In this document: piece after piece, positions 24,485 to 33,020 of the stretch
How positions within the stretch are numbered: position 1 is the stretch's first letter
Layout of the letters: each line of letters opens with the position of its first letter
Assembly (NCBI GenBank): GCA_947482825.1
Contig: CANKMT010000052.1
Span: 1 to 38,127, forward strand
Length of the DNA: 38,127 nucleotides
Direction of reading: 5' to 3'
Origin: Betaproteobacteria bacterium
Lineage (GTDB): Bacteria; Pseudomonadota; Gammaproteobacteria; Burkholderiales; SG8-39
Notes under the pieces: generated by a model
The model's database searches: none
What the model was told of the DNA's origin: nothing
The model's input: the letters and a program-made list of their open reading frames with translations, nothing else
Program-made: the position numbers and the translations under genes

Positions 24485-25450
24485 ATGACTGAATCCCTGC
24501 TTTCCGTGCGCAACCTGCGCGTCGAGTTCCCGACGCGCAGGGGCACGCTGGTCGCGGTCGACGACCTGTCTTTCGACATCGCGCCCGGCGAGGTTCTCGG
24601 GGTGGTCGGGGAGTCGGGTGCCGGCAAGTCGCTGACCGGGATGGCCATCATCGGCCTGCTCGAGCCGCCGGGCCGCATTGCCGCCGGCGAGATCAGGCTC
24701 GAGGGCGAGCGGATCGACAACCTTTCCCCTGAAGCAATGCGCAGGATCCGCGGCAAGCGGATCGGGGCGATCTTCCAGGATCCCCTCACCTCGCTGAACC
24801 CGCTCTTCACGATCGGCGAACAGCTGGTGGAAACGATCCTTGTGCACCTCGACCTGAACGAGGCGCAGGCGCGCGATCGGGCGGTCGAACTGCTGGCCGA
24901 GGTGGGCATTCCGGCCCCCGAGATCCGCATCGACAACTACCCCCACCATTTCTCAGGCGGCATGCGGCAACGGGTAGTGATCGCGCTCGCGCTTTGCGCG
25001 CGGCCCCGCCTGATCGTGGCGGATGAGCCAACCACCGCGCTCGACGTGTCGATCCAGGCCCAGATCATCGAACTGCTCAGGAAGCTTGCGCGCGAGAACG
25101 GGGCCGCGGTGATGCTGATCACCCATGACATGGGCGTTATCGCCGAAACCGCCGACCGGGTTGCCGTCATGTACGCAGGGCGCCTCGCCGAGATCGGCCC
25201 GGTCAAAGACGTGATCCACGCGCCGCAACACCCCTATACGAGCGGGCTGATGCGTTCGATCCCGAAGCTCGGCGAAGGCCGCGAAACCCTCGCGCAGATC
25301 GACGGCGCAATGCCGCGCCTCAACGCGATCCCTCCGGGCTGCGCATTCAACCCGCGCTGCTTGAAACGATTTGACCGGTGCATGCACGACCGTCCCTCGC
25401 CCATGCCGGCGGGCGCTACCGAAGCGGCGTGCTGGCTGTATGCCCGCTGA
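24485..25450 (+). CDS. dipeptide ABC transporter ATP-binding protein, DppD-like
   Basis: 321 residues from ATG 24485. Walker A is GESGAGKS, Q-loop region QDPLTSLNPLF, signature FSGGMRQRVVIA, Walker B LIVADEPTTALD and H-loop ITHDMGVI. The C-terminal oligopeptide-family tail has PPGCAFNPRC with further Cys (MHDR), as in the iron-sulfur-like Cys cluster of DppD/OppD proteins. It overlaps the next ATPase by 11 bases and forms the heterodimeric motor with it. Confidence 0.93.
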   Translation: MTESLLSVRNLRVEFPTRRGTLVAVDDLSFDIAPGEVLGVVGESGAGKSLTGMAIIGLLEPPGRIAAGEIRLEGERIDNLSPEAMRRIRGKRIGAIFQDPLTSLNPLFTIGEQLVETILVHLDLNEAQARDRAVELLAEVGIPAPEIRIDNYPHHFSGGMRQRVVIALALCARPRLIVADEPTTALDVSIQAQIIELLRKLARENGAAVMLITHDMGVIAETADRVAVMYAGRLAEIGPVKDVIHAPQHPYTSGLMRSIPKLGEGRETLAQIDGAMPRLNAIPPGCAFNPRCLKRFDRCMHDRPSPMPAGATEAACWLYAR

Positions 25451-26438
25451 GACGCTGCTCGAGCTCGTTGACGTCGGCCGCGAGTTCGACGTCTCGCGCC
25501 CTTGGCTCAACCGGGTGCTGGAGGGCGAGCCGCGCCGCAGCCTGCAGGCCGTCGACGGCGTTTCCTTCTCGATTCGCCGCGGGGAAACCCTTGCGCTGGT
25601 CGGTGAGTCGGGCTGTGGCAAGTCGACCGTGGCAAGATTGATCGTAGGTCTGTACACACTTTCACGCGGCCGCATCCTTTTCGACGGTGCCGACCTGGCC
25701 GATCCCGGCTCGGCACCCCTGCGGCGGCGCATGCAAATGATCTTCCAAGACCCCTACGCCAGCCTGAACCCACGCTGGCGCGTGCGGGATATCGTCGCCG
25801 AGCCCATCGTCGCGCACGGGTTGGCGCCGGATGCAAAGGCGCTGGCGGCGCGCGTAGCGGAGTTGCTTACCCAGGTGGGACTCGCCCCGGAGGACGGCGA
25901 AAGATTCCCGCACGAGTTTTCCGGGGGACAGCGGCAGCGGGTCTCGATAGCGCGGGCCCTGTCGTCGAACCCGGAATTCCTAGTATGCGACGAGCCGACC
26001 TCGGCGCTCGATGTGTCGGTGCAGGCGCAGATCCTCAACCTGATGAAAGACCTCCAGCAGCGCCTGGGACTGACCTACCTCTTCATCTCGCATAACCTGG
26101 CGGTCGTTGCCCACGTCGCCACCCGCGTGGGTGTCATGTACCTGGGCAGGCTGGTCGAGGTCGCAGACGCCAAGACCTTGTTCGAGCGGCCGCGCCACCC
26201 CTACACGCGCATGTTGATCGACGCCATTCCCGACCTGGAGATGAGCGGCAAATCGCGCACGCCGGTCGCCGGCGAGGTGCCAAGCCCGCTCACCCCGCCG
26301 CCCGGCTGCGCATTCAACCCCCGTTGCCCGCACGCCAACGAGCGTTGCCGTACCGAGCGACCCGTCCCCCTGGAACTCCCAGGCGGACGCATCGCGGCCT
26401 GTCACGCCGTGCAGGAAGGCCGCATCGGCGACCTTTGA
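25440..26438 (+). CDS. dipeptide ABC transporter ATP-binding protein, DppF-like
   Basis: 332 residues from ATG 25440, overlapping the DppD-like gene by 11 bases. Walker A GESGCGKST, FQDPYASLNP Q-loop, signature FSGGQRQRVSIARAL, Walker B LVCDEPTSALD and FISHNLAVV H-loop. The C-terminus carries the oligopeptide-family PPGCAFNPRCPHA motif. Its N-terminal region is longer (DVGREFDVSRPWLNRVLEGEPRR) as usual in DppF/OppF with the DPPF insert. It ends the importer operon and is convergent with asmA nine bases later. Confidence 0.93.
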   Translation: MPAETLLELVDVGREFDVSRPWLNRVLEGEPRRSLQAVDGVSFSIRRGETLALVGESGCGKSTVARLIVGLYTLSRGRILFDGADLADPGSAPLRRRMQMIFQDPYASLNPRWRVRDIVAEPIVAHGLAPDAKALAARVAELLTQVGLAPEDGERFPHEFSGGQRQRVSIARALSSNPEFLVCDEPTSALDVSVQAQILNLMKDLQQRLGLTYLFISHNLAVVAHVATRVGVMYLGRLVEVADAKTLFERPRHPYTRMLIDAIPDLEMSGKSRTPVAGEVPSPLTPPPGCAFNPRCPHANERCRTERPVPLELPGGRIAACHAVQEGRIGDL

Positions 26439-26447
26439 TCCGGCAGG

Positions 26448-28574
26448 CTACTTCCCGAACAAGCCCTTCAGCTTGTCCTGCACGCCGCCAGCTGTGGACT
26501 TCACGGTGTCGGTAATCTTGCCGGCCGCACCACCTGCCGCGCCGCCCAGGCTACCGAGCACCCCGGAATAGTCGATATTCCAGCTCGGCTTGTCGAACGT
26601 ACCCGACAACTTTACCGGCACGGTGATTCCGGCAACGTCAGCTGGGCCGCCTTGCCCCTTGGCGGTCGCCACCAGCGTCGCTTTGGCGGTGTAGTCGAGC
26701 GTCGAGTTGCCGATGTCGATGTTACCCGCGCCTCCCAGCCGCAGGAACGGCGAGGCGGCCTTCAGGTCTTCGTTGTGCGCGACACCGTTCTTGATCGTAA
26801 AACTGGCGCTCATTTCCGTGAAATCGGTCTGCTTGGTGCTCTCCCCCGCGGTCTGGGACGATTTGGCACCAGAGCCTGGCTTGAAGCTGCGAACGCTTTC
26901 AGCGACGTTGATGCCCTTGATCGCGCCATCCTTCACCTCGATCTTCGCGCTTCCGGAGAGTCCTTTCTTCAGCGCCGACACGGTCGCGCCGACAGTCGTG
27001 ACATCCAGGTTCAGGGTGGCGCGGCCGTCGAGCATGTCCTTCTTCGCGACGTCGCGCAGCAACGGGCCCAGCGTGACGTCGGTCACCGTATCCTTGATTT
27101 CGAACCGGTTGGAATTCGCGTCCACCGAAAGGCTGCCGGCAAGCCGCCCGCCATACAGGTCCGCCGAGTAAGGCGACACATCCAGCTTGCCACCGGCCAG
27201 TTTGATCTCGGCCTTGATGTTCCCCGCGGAAGCGCCATTCGCTTTCAGCGCGCCGATCTGCACCTTGCCGGAGACCGTCGGGCCTTTCAGCGGCGCCAGA
27301 TCAATTTTTCCGTCCGGCTTTGACTCGCCCGCAGGCTTCGGCGCAATGTAGCGGTCGAGGTTGAGCTTGTCGATGTCGATGTCGAAAGTTGCGTGCAGCG
27401 GGGCAAATTTCGATGCGGAAATTTTTGCGTGGATACTCGACTCGTCGAACTTTGTTTTGATATCCGCCGACCCCGTTTGCTTTGCGAGGTCGGCCTTGAA
27501 TTCGGCATGAACCGGGATGGTCACCGCCTTCTGCGGAATCGCGGCGCCTGAAAAAGTCAGATCCGCCACGAACTTCGGCAAAGACCAGGTCCGTTCCGAA
27601 AGGCTGGCACTGACCGGCGTCTCGATGCGCCCCTTCACCCCATTGCCTTCAGCAAAAGCATCAATGTCCAGCGCGATGGAGGATATGGAAAAGGCCGATC
27701 CATTCCCTTCCAGTGCTGCGATCCGGAGTTTCACGTCCACATTGCGCTGCGGCCCCTTCAGCGCCAGGCCGCCCGTGACGGCCGACCCGGACGCTTTTGC
27801 GGGCGTAATGCTGACCTGCGGCGCCGACAACGTTACGGTGAGCGCATCCCGGTCCACATTGCCCTTTGCCTCGAAGGTGAGGCCTGCGATCTCGAAAGAC
27901 TCCTTGGGCAGATTCATGCCTAGCCGCCCCGCGAGGCTGGCCTTAACGTCCAGCGAAGGATTGGTGCCCTTCACATGCGCGGAAAAGGAAACGGGCGCCG
28001 GCTCCCCGTCGGCGAGGCGTCCGGTCTTGAGATTCACGTCCGTCACTGACACCGTCCGTCCGCTTGCCTCGTCGCGAAACGAAACACCTGCCCCCTGGAT
28101 ATTCACTTCAGAGATGCGCAGTTTCCCGGCCTTGCCGTGCCGCTCGGAGTGCGGCTCGACTTGTTTCGGGTCAGTGGCCTTGCCCGCCAGGTCGTCGGTA
28201 TTCATCCGGCCATCCTTTGCACGCACCAGGTTGGCCTTGAACCCGGCAACCGAAAGCGCTTCCACCTCCAGCGTGCCGGACAGCAGGGGCATGACCCTCA
28301 CGGCAATACGCGCGGAGTCCAGCGACAGGAACTCCTTCTCACTCGCGTGTTCCGACAAACGCACCTTGCCGAGCTCGATCCCTGCAACCGGAAACAGCGT
28401 GAGCTTCGGCGTCCCTTCAATCGACAGCGACCTCTGGTGCGCCTCCTTCATGAGCCGCTCGGCGCGCTGCTTGACGAAAGCGCCGTCGATGACCAGGACT
28501 GCAGCAACAATGGCGAGCAGTGCGACCAGCACCAGGCCGCCTGCCGCATAGAAAACAATCCGGATTGCCTTCAT
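26448..28574 (-). CDS. AsmA family protein
   Basis: 708 residues. A single N-terminal membrane anchor (about 8-30) is followed by IDGAFVKQRAERLMKEAHQRSLSIEG, the AsmA signature, then a long beta-rich repeat region with LAGKATD-type linkers, ending in TLDYTAKATLVATAKGQGG and a VPVKLSGTFDKPSWNIDY motif typical of the AsmA C-terminal domain. The very end is Gly/Ala-rich. AsmA-like proteins are inner-membrane anchored, bridge-like periplasmic proteins linked to phospholipid transport to the outer membrane; their function here is inferred. AGGAGGGG gives a good ribosome site. It follows the 5'-nucleotidase gene by 21 bases, likely co-transcribed. Confidence 0.85.
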   Translation of the reverse strand: MKAIRIVFYAAGGLVLVALLAIVAAVLVIDGAFVKQRAERLMKEAHQRSLSIEGTPKLTLFPVAGIELGKVRLSEHASEKEFLSLDSARIAVRVMPLLSGTLEVEALSVAGFKANLVRAKDGRMNTDDLAGKATDPKQVEPHSERHGKAGKLRISEVNIQGAGVSFRDEASGRTVSVTDVNLKTGRLADGEPAPVSFSAHVKGTNPSLDVKASLAGRLGMNLPKESFEIAGLTFEAKGNVDRDALTVTLSAPQVSITPAKASGSAVTGGLALKGPQRNVDVKLRIAALEGNGSAFSISSIALDIDAFAEGNGVKGRIETPVSASLSERTWSLPKFVADLTFSGAAIPQKAVTIPVHAEFKADLAKQTGSADIKTKFDESSIHAKISASKFAPLHATFDIDIDKLNLDRYIAPKPAGESKPDGKIDLAPLKGPTVSGKVQIGALKANGASAGNIKAEIKLAGGKLDVSPYSADLYGGRLAGSLSVDANSNRFEIKDTVTDVTLGPLLRDVAKKDMLDGRATLNLDVTTVGATVSALKKGLSGSAKIEVKDGAIKGINVAESVRSFKPGSGAKSSQTAGESTKQTDFTEMSASFTIKNGVAHNEDLKAASPFLRLGGAGNIDIGNSTLDYTAKATLVATAKGQGGPADVAGITVPVKLSGTFDKPSWNIDYSGVLGSLGGAAGGAAGKITDTVKSTAGGVQDKLKGLFGK

Positions 28575-28595
28575 GGGATAGCCCCTCCTGCGGAT

Positions 28596-29507
28596 TCAGC
28601 CCGGCATCTTTTGGTTGGAAACGCCAAACGGGACATGCCCGGTGGCTACGTGCTTCTGCGCCGACTCCACATGCCCGCGCTGGTCGTCAAAGTAGATGTC
28701 CGGCTGGAACGCGGAAAGGAATGCACTCTTGTCGAGTCCACCCAGGAACATGGCTTCATCCACGCCGACATTCCAGTTCATCAGCGTACGCACCGCGCGC
28801 TCGTGGGCGGGCGCGCTGCGGGCTGTCACCAGTGCTGTACGGATACGCATCGGCACCGACGCACCTGCCGTCTGCAGGCGATGCAGAGCCTCCAGCAGCG
28901 GCTTGAACGGGCCGGGCGGCAACGGCTTCAACGCGTGCTCGGTCTCATGCCTCTGGAACGCGTCAAGCCCGTCGCGCTGGTACACGCGTTCGGCCTCATC
29001 GGAAAACAGGACCGCATCGCCATCGAAAGCGATCCGGACTTCGTCCGCGTGCCGCTCGCCGGGCTGGGCCGACTCGGGGATCACTCGGGCTGCGGGAAAG
29101 TGGGCATCCAGTGCGCCGCGGACGTCCTCTTCGTTGGCCGACAGGAACAGGTTGGCGTGCAGAGCCTCAAGGTAGCGGTAGGCGTTGCGCCCACGGGTAA
29201 ACACGCCGCGCTCAAGCTTCAGGCCCGCATGCTTGGCCGACCGGAAGACGCGCAAACCCGATACCGGATCATTCTTGGACAGGATCACGACTTCAACCCG
29301 CTGCGCATCCTCGGTATTGAAGGCGAGAAGCTTCCTGACCAGCGGGAAGGCAACACCGTGCTTGGCGGCTTCTTCGAGCCGCTCGAGCTGGAGTTCCATG
29401 TAGGCCCGGTCGCCGCCCCGCTCGAAAACCTTGTTCTCTTCCTCGAAGTCGAACAGGGCCCGCGAGGAGATGGCCACCACCAGCTTGCCGTCGAACGATA
29501 CCGCCAT
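28596..29507 (-). CDS. cytosolic 5'-nucleotidase family protein
   Basis: 303 residues from the ATG at 29507 (MAVSFDGKLVVAISSRALFD). Longer open sequence to 29627 exists, but the family begins at this Met. ISSRALFDFEEENKVFERGGD is the signature of the IC-type cytosolic 5'-nucleotidase family (PF06189). Later motifs include VEVVILSKNDPVSGLRVFRS, IAFDGDAVLFSDEAE with acids of a HAD-like active site and MNWNVGVDEAMFLGG. It probably dephosphorylates nucleoside monophosphates; substrate range in bacteria is little known. Adjacent to asmA, no obvious functional tie. Confidence 0.8.
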   Translation of the reverse strand: MAVSFDGKLVVAISSRALFDFEEENKVFERGGDRAYMELQLERLEEAAKHGVAFPLVRKLLAFNTEDAQRVEVVILSKNDPVSGLRVFRSAKHAGLKLERGVFTRGRNAYRYLEALHANLFLSANEEDVRGALDAHFPAARVIPESAQPGERHADEVRIAFDGDAVLFSDEAERVYQRDGLDAFQRHETEHALKPLPPGPFKPLLEALHRLQTAGASVPMRIRTALVTARSAPAHERAVRTLMNWNVGVDEAMFLGGLDKSAFLSAFQPDIYFDDQRGHVESAQKHVATGHVPFGVSNQKMPG

Positions 29508-29531
29508 AGGAAGGTCCCGGGCGCCAGGAGT

Positions 29532-29566
29532 CCGGCGCAGTACGGCGGGATTGTACTGCGCGCCGG
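29532..29566. repeat. strong hairpin between the GlcG-like and 5'-nucleotidase genes
   Basis: Arms CCGGCGCAGTAC (29532-29543) and GTACTGCGCGCCGG (29553-29566) pair with a two-base bulge around a nine-base loop. On the minus strand it lies just after the long catabolic operon and before the 5'-nucleotidase gene. No T-run follows, so it may act as a processing or Rho-associated end. The loop includes TACAAT on the minus strand, a possible -10 for the 5'-nucleotidase gene. Confidence 0.5.
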
Positions 29567-29575
29567 GCGGCCGCC

Positions 29576-29995
29576 CTAGAACGCCTGCGCGCCGAGCGCC
29601 GCCAACCCTGCACGCGCGCACTCGCAATCCTGTGCGCCAGTGCCGGAACCCACGCCGATCGCGCCCACGCAGACCCCGTCGAGGATGATGGGAAAGCCCC
29701 CCTCCAGGTTGGTGAGGCCGCCGGCGGTTGCGATGGCGAGCTTCACCTCGAGGTCCGGCATCAGCTGGCCGGACGGCTGGCGGTGCGAAGCCGCCGACAT
29801 GGCCTTTTTCTGTGAAGTTCGAATCGACAGCGTCTTTGCCCCGTCCATCCGAAGGAATGCGAGGAGGTTGCCTCCATCGTCCACGATCGTGATGTTCTGG
29901 GCGACGCCGAGCGACTCGGCTTTCCTTTTCGCCGCATCGAGCGCGACCAGGGCACCTTCGTGGGTCAGCTTCAGGAATGACTTGGTATGGGCCAT
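29576..29995 (-). CDS. GlcG/HbpS (DUF336)-family protein
   Basis: 139 residues from ATG 29995 with GAGGA five bases upstream. It has LTHEGALVALDAAKRKAESLG, then TIVDDGGNLLAFLRMDGAKTLSIRTSQKKA and GGFPIILDGVCVGAIGVGSGTGAQDCECARAGLAAL, which is the complete GlcG/HbpS fold signature. Family members (heme-binding HbpS, glycolate-operon GlcG) act as small ligand- or cofactor-binding proteins; many are of unknown role and often accompany oxidative catabolic enzymes. It begins seven bases after the ATPase gene and ends the minus-strand operon. Confidence 0.88.
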   Translation of the reverse strand: MAHTKSFLKLTHEGALVALDAAKRKAESLGVAQNITIVDDGGNLLAFLRMDGAKTLSIRTSQKKAMSAASHRQPSGQLMPDLEVKLAIATAGGLTNLEGGFPIILDGVCVGAIGVGSGTGAQDCECARAGLAALGAQAF

Positions 29996-30002
29996 AAGGT
30001 CC

Positions 30003-31100
30003 TCACTTTTCCGGGAATACGAAAGCCTGGGCAAGGTTTGCGTGCACGCCGACCGCGGTTCCCGCCGGGAAGCGCTCCAGCGCCTCAAAGCCGGGATGGC
30101 GGACGCGTACCGCGCGTCCGTCGCCAAAGCGCACATACACGTCCACGTGCGTACCCTGATACACATGCGTGTCCACGACCCCTTCGCCGAGGTTCGCTTC
30201 GACACCTTGGGCGGGCACGAGAGCCAACTCCTCGGGGCGCGCAAACAGGAGCGCAGCCGAGCCTGCGGCCAGCACATCGACGGCGCCATGCTCCTTGGGC
30301 AATCTCAGTACGTGCTCGTTCGCCTTGAGGACGACCTCGCCGGCCTCGATACCGATGACCGTACAGGGCATCCGGTTGATATCCCCGATGAACGACGCGA
30401 CAAAGCTGGAGGCGGGGTTCCTGTACAGCTCCGCGGGCCCGGAAAGCTGCTCGATCTTCCCATGCGACATCACCGCAATACGGTCGGAGAGCGAGAGCGC
30501 CTCGGACTGGTCGTGCGTGACGAACAGGGTCGTGATCCCGATCCGCTTCTGGATGCGCTTGAGCTCGACCTGCATGTCCGCTCTAAGGTTCTTGTCGATT
30601 GCGGAAAATGGCTCGTCCAGCAGGATCACGCTCGGCTTGATGACCAGAGCGCGCGCAAGCGCCACACGCTGTTGCTGTCCGCCCGAAAGCTGCCGGGGCG
30701 TGCGAGGACCCATCTGGGGCAGCCGGACCATTTCCAGTGCCTCGGCCACTCGCGGGCCGATTTCGCTGGCCGGCACCTTGTGCATCTTCAGGCCGAAGGC
30801 GACGTTCTCAGCGACGGTCATGTGCGGGAAAAGCGCGTAACTCTGGAACACCATGCCGATCGAACGCCGGTAGGGCGGGACATGGGTCACAGCCTCCCCA
30901 TCGATGAAGATCTCCCCCCGTTCCGGCTCGAGGAAGCCCGCGATGAGGTTGAGCAGGGTCGTCTTGCCACAGCCCGACGGACCCAGCAACGTCAGGAATT
31001 CGCCCTTGCGGATCTTGAGCGAAACACCGTCGACCGCCGGGGTACCGCCAAATGATTTGACGGCGCCTTCGACCGAAACGCTGATCGTGTCTGTCATCAT
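30003..31100 (-). CDS. ABC transporter ATP-binding protein, PotA/Fbp-like
   Basis: 365 residues. Walker A GPSGCGKTT, Q-loop FQSYALFPHMTV, signature LSGGQQQRVALARAL, Walker B VILLDEPFSAID and H-loop FVTHDQSEAL. FQSYALFPH and the C-terminal TOBE domain (from about residue 245) are typical of the polyamine/iron/sugar (CUT1-PotA-FbpC) importer group. It serves the two permeases and binding protein of the same operon. In gene order it is separated from the permeases by the TauD-like gene, an unusual inserted enzyme. Confidence 0.93.
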   Translation of the reverse strand: MMTDTISVSVEGAVKSFGGTPAVDGVSLKIRKGEFLTLLGPSGCGKTTLLNLIAGFLEPERGEIFIDGEAVTHVPPYRRSIGMVFQSYALFPHMTVAENVAFGLKMHKVPASEIGPRVAEALEMVRLPQMGPRTPRQLSGGQQQRVALARALVIKPSVILLDEPFSAIDKNLRADMQVELKRIQKRIGITTLFVTHDQSEALSLSDRIAVMSHGKIEQLSGPAELYRNPASSFVASFIGDINRMPCTVIGIEAGEVVLKANEHVLRLPKEHGAVDVLAAGSAALLFARPEELALVPAQGVEANLGEGVVDTHVYQGTHVDVYVRFGDGRAVRVRHPGFEALERFPAGTAVGVHANLAQAFVFPEK

Positions 31101-31113
31101 GGGCGGGCCTCGA

Positions 31114-32187
31114 TCATGCCGCGCGCGCGGCGGAATCGCGCCACTGCGTGAGCGTCCTGAGACCGTTGGCCGGGGTCACGCCGCCGCGCAAGGCGCCTGC
31201 GGCCGTCGGCCCCCAGAGCACGTCGTAGGATGCCGGCAGTTCACGGCTATCCGGCATGGATAACCAGAGCCGATAGACTAGGCGCCTCTTTTCAAGTTCG
31301 TCGAAATCCACGATCGACGTGCGTGAGTGATAGGTCACGTGATTGTTCAGGAGCTGGATATCGCCGGGCGCCATGCGCGTCTGCAGGCAGAGTTCGTCCG
31401 CAAGCGCCGCAAGCATGTCGAGCGCCTCGTCCTGCTCCTTGCGCAGGCGCGGCGTGCCGTTGAACTTCTGCGCCGACTCGACGTAGGAGCGCGAGTACTG
31501 GCTGGTGAAGCGCCCTTTGTGGACGCCGAACACCGGGTTGACGTAATACGGCGACTCTCCCTCGGCCTGTTCGTTCTGGCGGCTGTGGTGGTAATTGCCG
31601 AAAAGCTCGTCCAGCAGTTCCGGCCGGCGCTCCAGCATTGCATTGTGGATCGCCGGCGTGCTGACAATACGGCTCTCGCCTCCCTGTTTGCACTGCCGGG
31701 CACAAAGCAGCGCCACGACATCGCACCGGTCGGTATGGAAACGGAGCGACGACGCGGTGCGGTAGCCGCGCGAGTCGGGGCGGCCGAGCTGCTCGCCATA
31801 GTCGCGCACTTCGGCAAAGTACTCGCCCGTCTTGTTCTGCGAGACCGCCGTGCCCAAGTGGGCACCTATCCCCCACAACACCCAGCGCAGGTCCTCCATC
31901 GAGAAGGTGTCCGTCGGGATCCCCCGGATGTTGGCGATCCCACAGCCATGCTCGAGCGCATGCGAGATCGCTGCAAACCGCCGGGAAAGCACGGGCAGCG
32001 GAAAGTTTTCAGCCGTAACCGTATACATGTCGGCCCGCGCCTCGCGGACCACACGGATGGCCCGCTGCAGGTCTGAAATTTCCTCAGACGTCAGCACATG
32101 GATCCAGTCCGTGCGCTGTGCAAGCTCTGTGCCGAGCCAGACGTCAGGTCCGGCCAGAGGGATACGTGATGTGTTGCTCGTTGCCAT
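31114..32187 (-). CDS. TauD/TfdA-family Fe(II)/2-oxoglutarate-dependent dioxygenase
   Basis: 357 residues. The iron facial triad is HTD (His151, Asp153) and the distal His287 in HVTYHSRT; Arg301 or Arg306 (RRLVYRLWLS) would bind 2-oxoglutarate. The family start LAGPDVWLGTELAQRTDWIHVLTSEEI and the NNHVTYHSR/ RLWL ends are characteristic of a TauD/TfdA subgroup often annotated only as such. It would hydroxylate, and may thereby cleave, an imported substrate with release of succinate and CO2. The gene sits between the second permease and the ATPase of one ABC operon, which argues that the dioxygenase works on the transported compound. Confidence 0.88.
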   Translation of the reverse strand: MATSNTSRIPLAGPDVWLGTELAQRTDWIHVLTSEEISDLQRAIRVVREARADMYTVTAENFPLPVLSRRFAAISHALEHGCGIANIRGIPTDTFSMEDLRWVLWGIGAHLGTAVSQNKTGEYFAEVRDYGEQLGRPDSRGYRTASSLRFHTDRCDVVALLCARQCKQGGESRIVSTPAIHNAMLERRPELLDELFGNYHHSRQNEQAEGESPYYVNPVFGVHKGRFTSQYSRSYVESAQKFNGTPRLRKEQDEALDMLAALADELCLQTRMAPGDIQLLNNHVTYHSRTSIVDFDELEKRRLVYRLWLSMPDSRELPASYDVLWGPTAAGALRGGVTPANGLRTLTQWRDSAARAA

Positions 32188-32216
32188 TATTGCGTCTCCA
32201 TTCTTGTGCTGCGGGG

Positions 32217-33020
32217 TCAGTGCCTCGCTTCGATCGACAGGATGCGCTCGAGGCCCAGCCAGCGGTTCGCGGCAACCAGGAACAGCACGGTCACGGCAAT
32301 CAGCATCGAGGACAGCGCGGCCATGGTCGGATCCGCGTACTCGCGCACATACGTATACATCGCCACCGGGAGTGTCTGCGTCCTCTGCCCGGTGACGAAG
32401 AGGGTCGCGGTGAATTCGTTGAACGACAGGATCGCCGCGAACAGCCAGCCCCCGGCCAGGCCAGGGGCGAGCAGCGGGAGGTCGATTTTCATGAACACCC
32501 GGAAAGGCGATGCCCCCAGGCTGGCCGCCGCCCGCTCCAGGGCAGGGTCGATGTTCTTGAGCGAGACATATACGCTGCGCATTACGAACGGCAGCACCAG
32601 GATCACGTGGCAGGCGACAACCAGCGAAAAGGTGCGCGACAGGCTGATCTCCGAGGCGAGGATCAGCATCGCGATGCCTAGCGTGAAGTGCGGGATCACC
32701 AGCGGCGACAGCAGCACCGCCTCAAGCGTGCGCTTGCCGGTGAATTCGAACCGCTCGATGACGAAGGCAGCCATGGTGCCAACGGCCAGTGCAATGCAGG
32801 AAGCCCATGCCGTGATGATCAGCCCGTTCACCATCCCCTTGCGAAAATCATCGTAGGTCCACGCCCGCTCGAACCACTTGAGCGAAAAGCCCGTGGGCGG
32901 GAACATGAGCAGGGCCTTGTCGCTGAATGCCGTCACCACCACGACCAGGGATGGCAGCGTGACATAAATGAGGGTCGCGCCGATCAGCACCCCGTAGAGC
33001 ACGCGCAGGAGCCTGTCCAT
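32217..33020 (-). CDS. ABC transporter permease, PotC-like
   Basis: 267 residues with about six membrane helices. FSDKALLMFPPTGFSLKWFERAW is the PotC family start and ALERAAASLGASPFRVFMKIDLPLLAPGL is the EAA loop that contacts the ATPase. It overlaps the upstream permease by one base (TGATG), so the pair is co-translated as a heterodimer. Belongs to the binding-protein-dependent importer for polyamine-like or other small solutes. Confidence 0.92.
   Translation of the reverse strand: MDRLLRVLYGVLIGATLIYVTLPSLVVVVTAFSDKALLMFPPTGFSLKWFERAWTYDDFRKGMVNGLIITAWASCIALAVGTMAAFVIERFEFTGKRTLEAVLLSPLVIPHFTLGIAMLILASEISLSRTFSLVVACHVILVLPFVMRSVYVSLKNIDPALERAAASLGASPFRVFMKIDLPLLAPGLAGGWLFAAILSFNEFTATLFVTGQRTQTLPVAMYTYVREYADPTMAALSSMLIAVTVLFLVAANRWLGLERILSIEARH

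Noticed and set aside
28137..31055. Long plus-strand open frames opposite the nucleotidase, GlcG-like and ATPase genes
   Set aside because: Composition is His/Arg/Gln-rich shadow sequence without recognisable motifs, while the minus-strand genes have clear family signatures.
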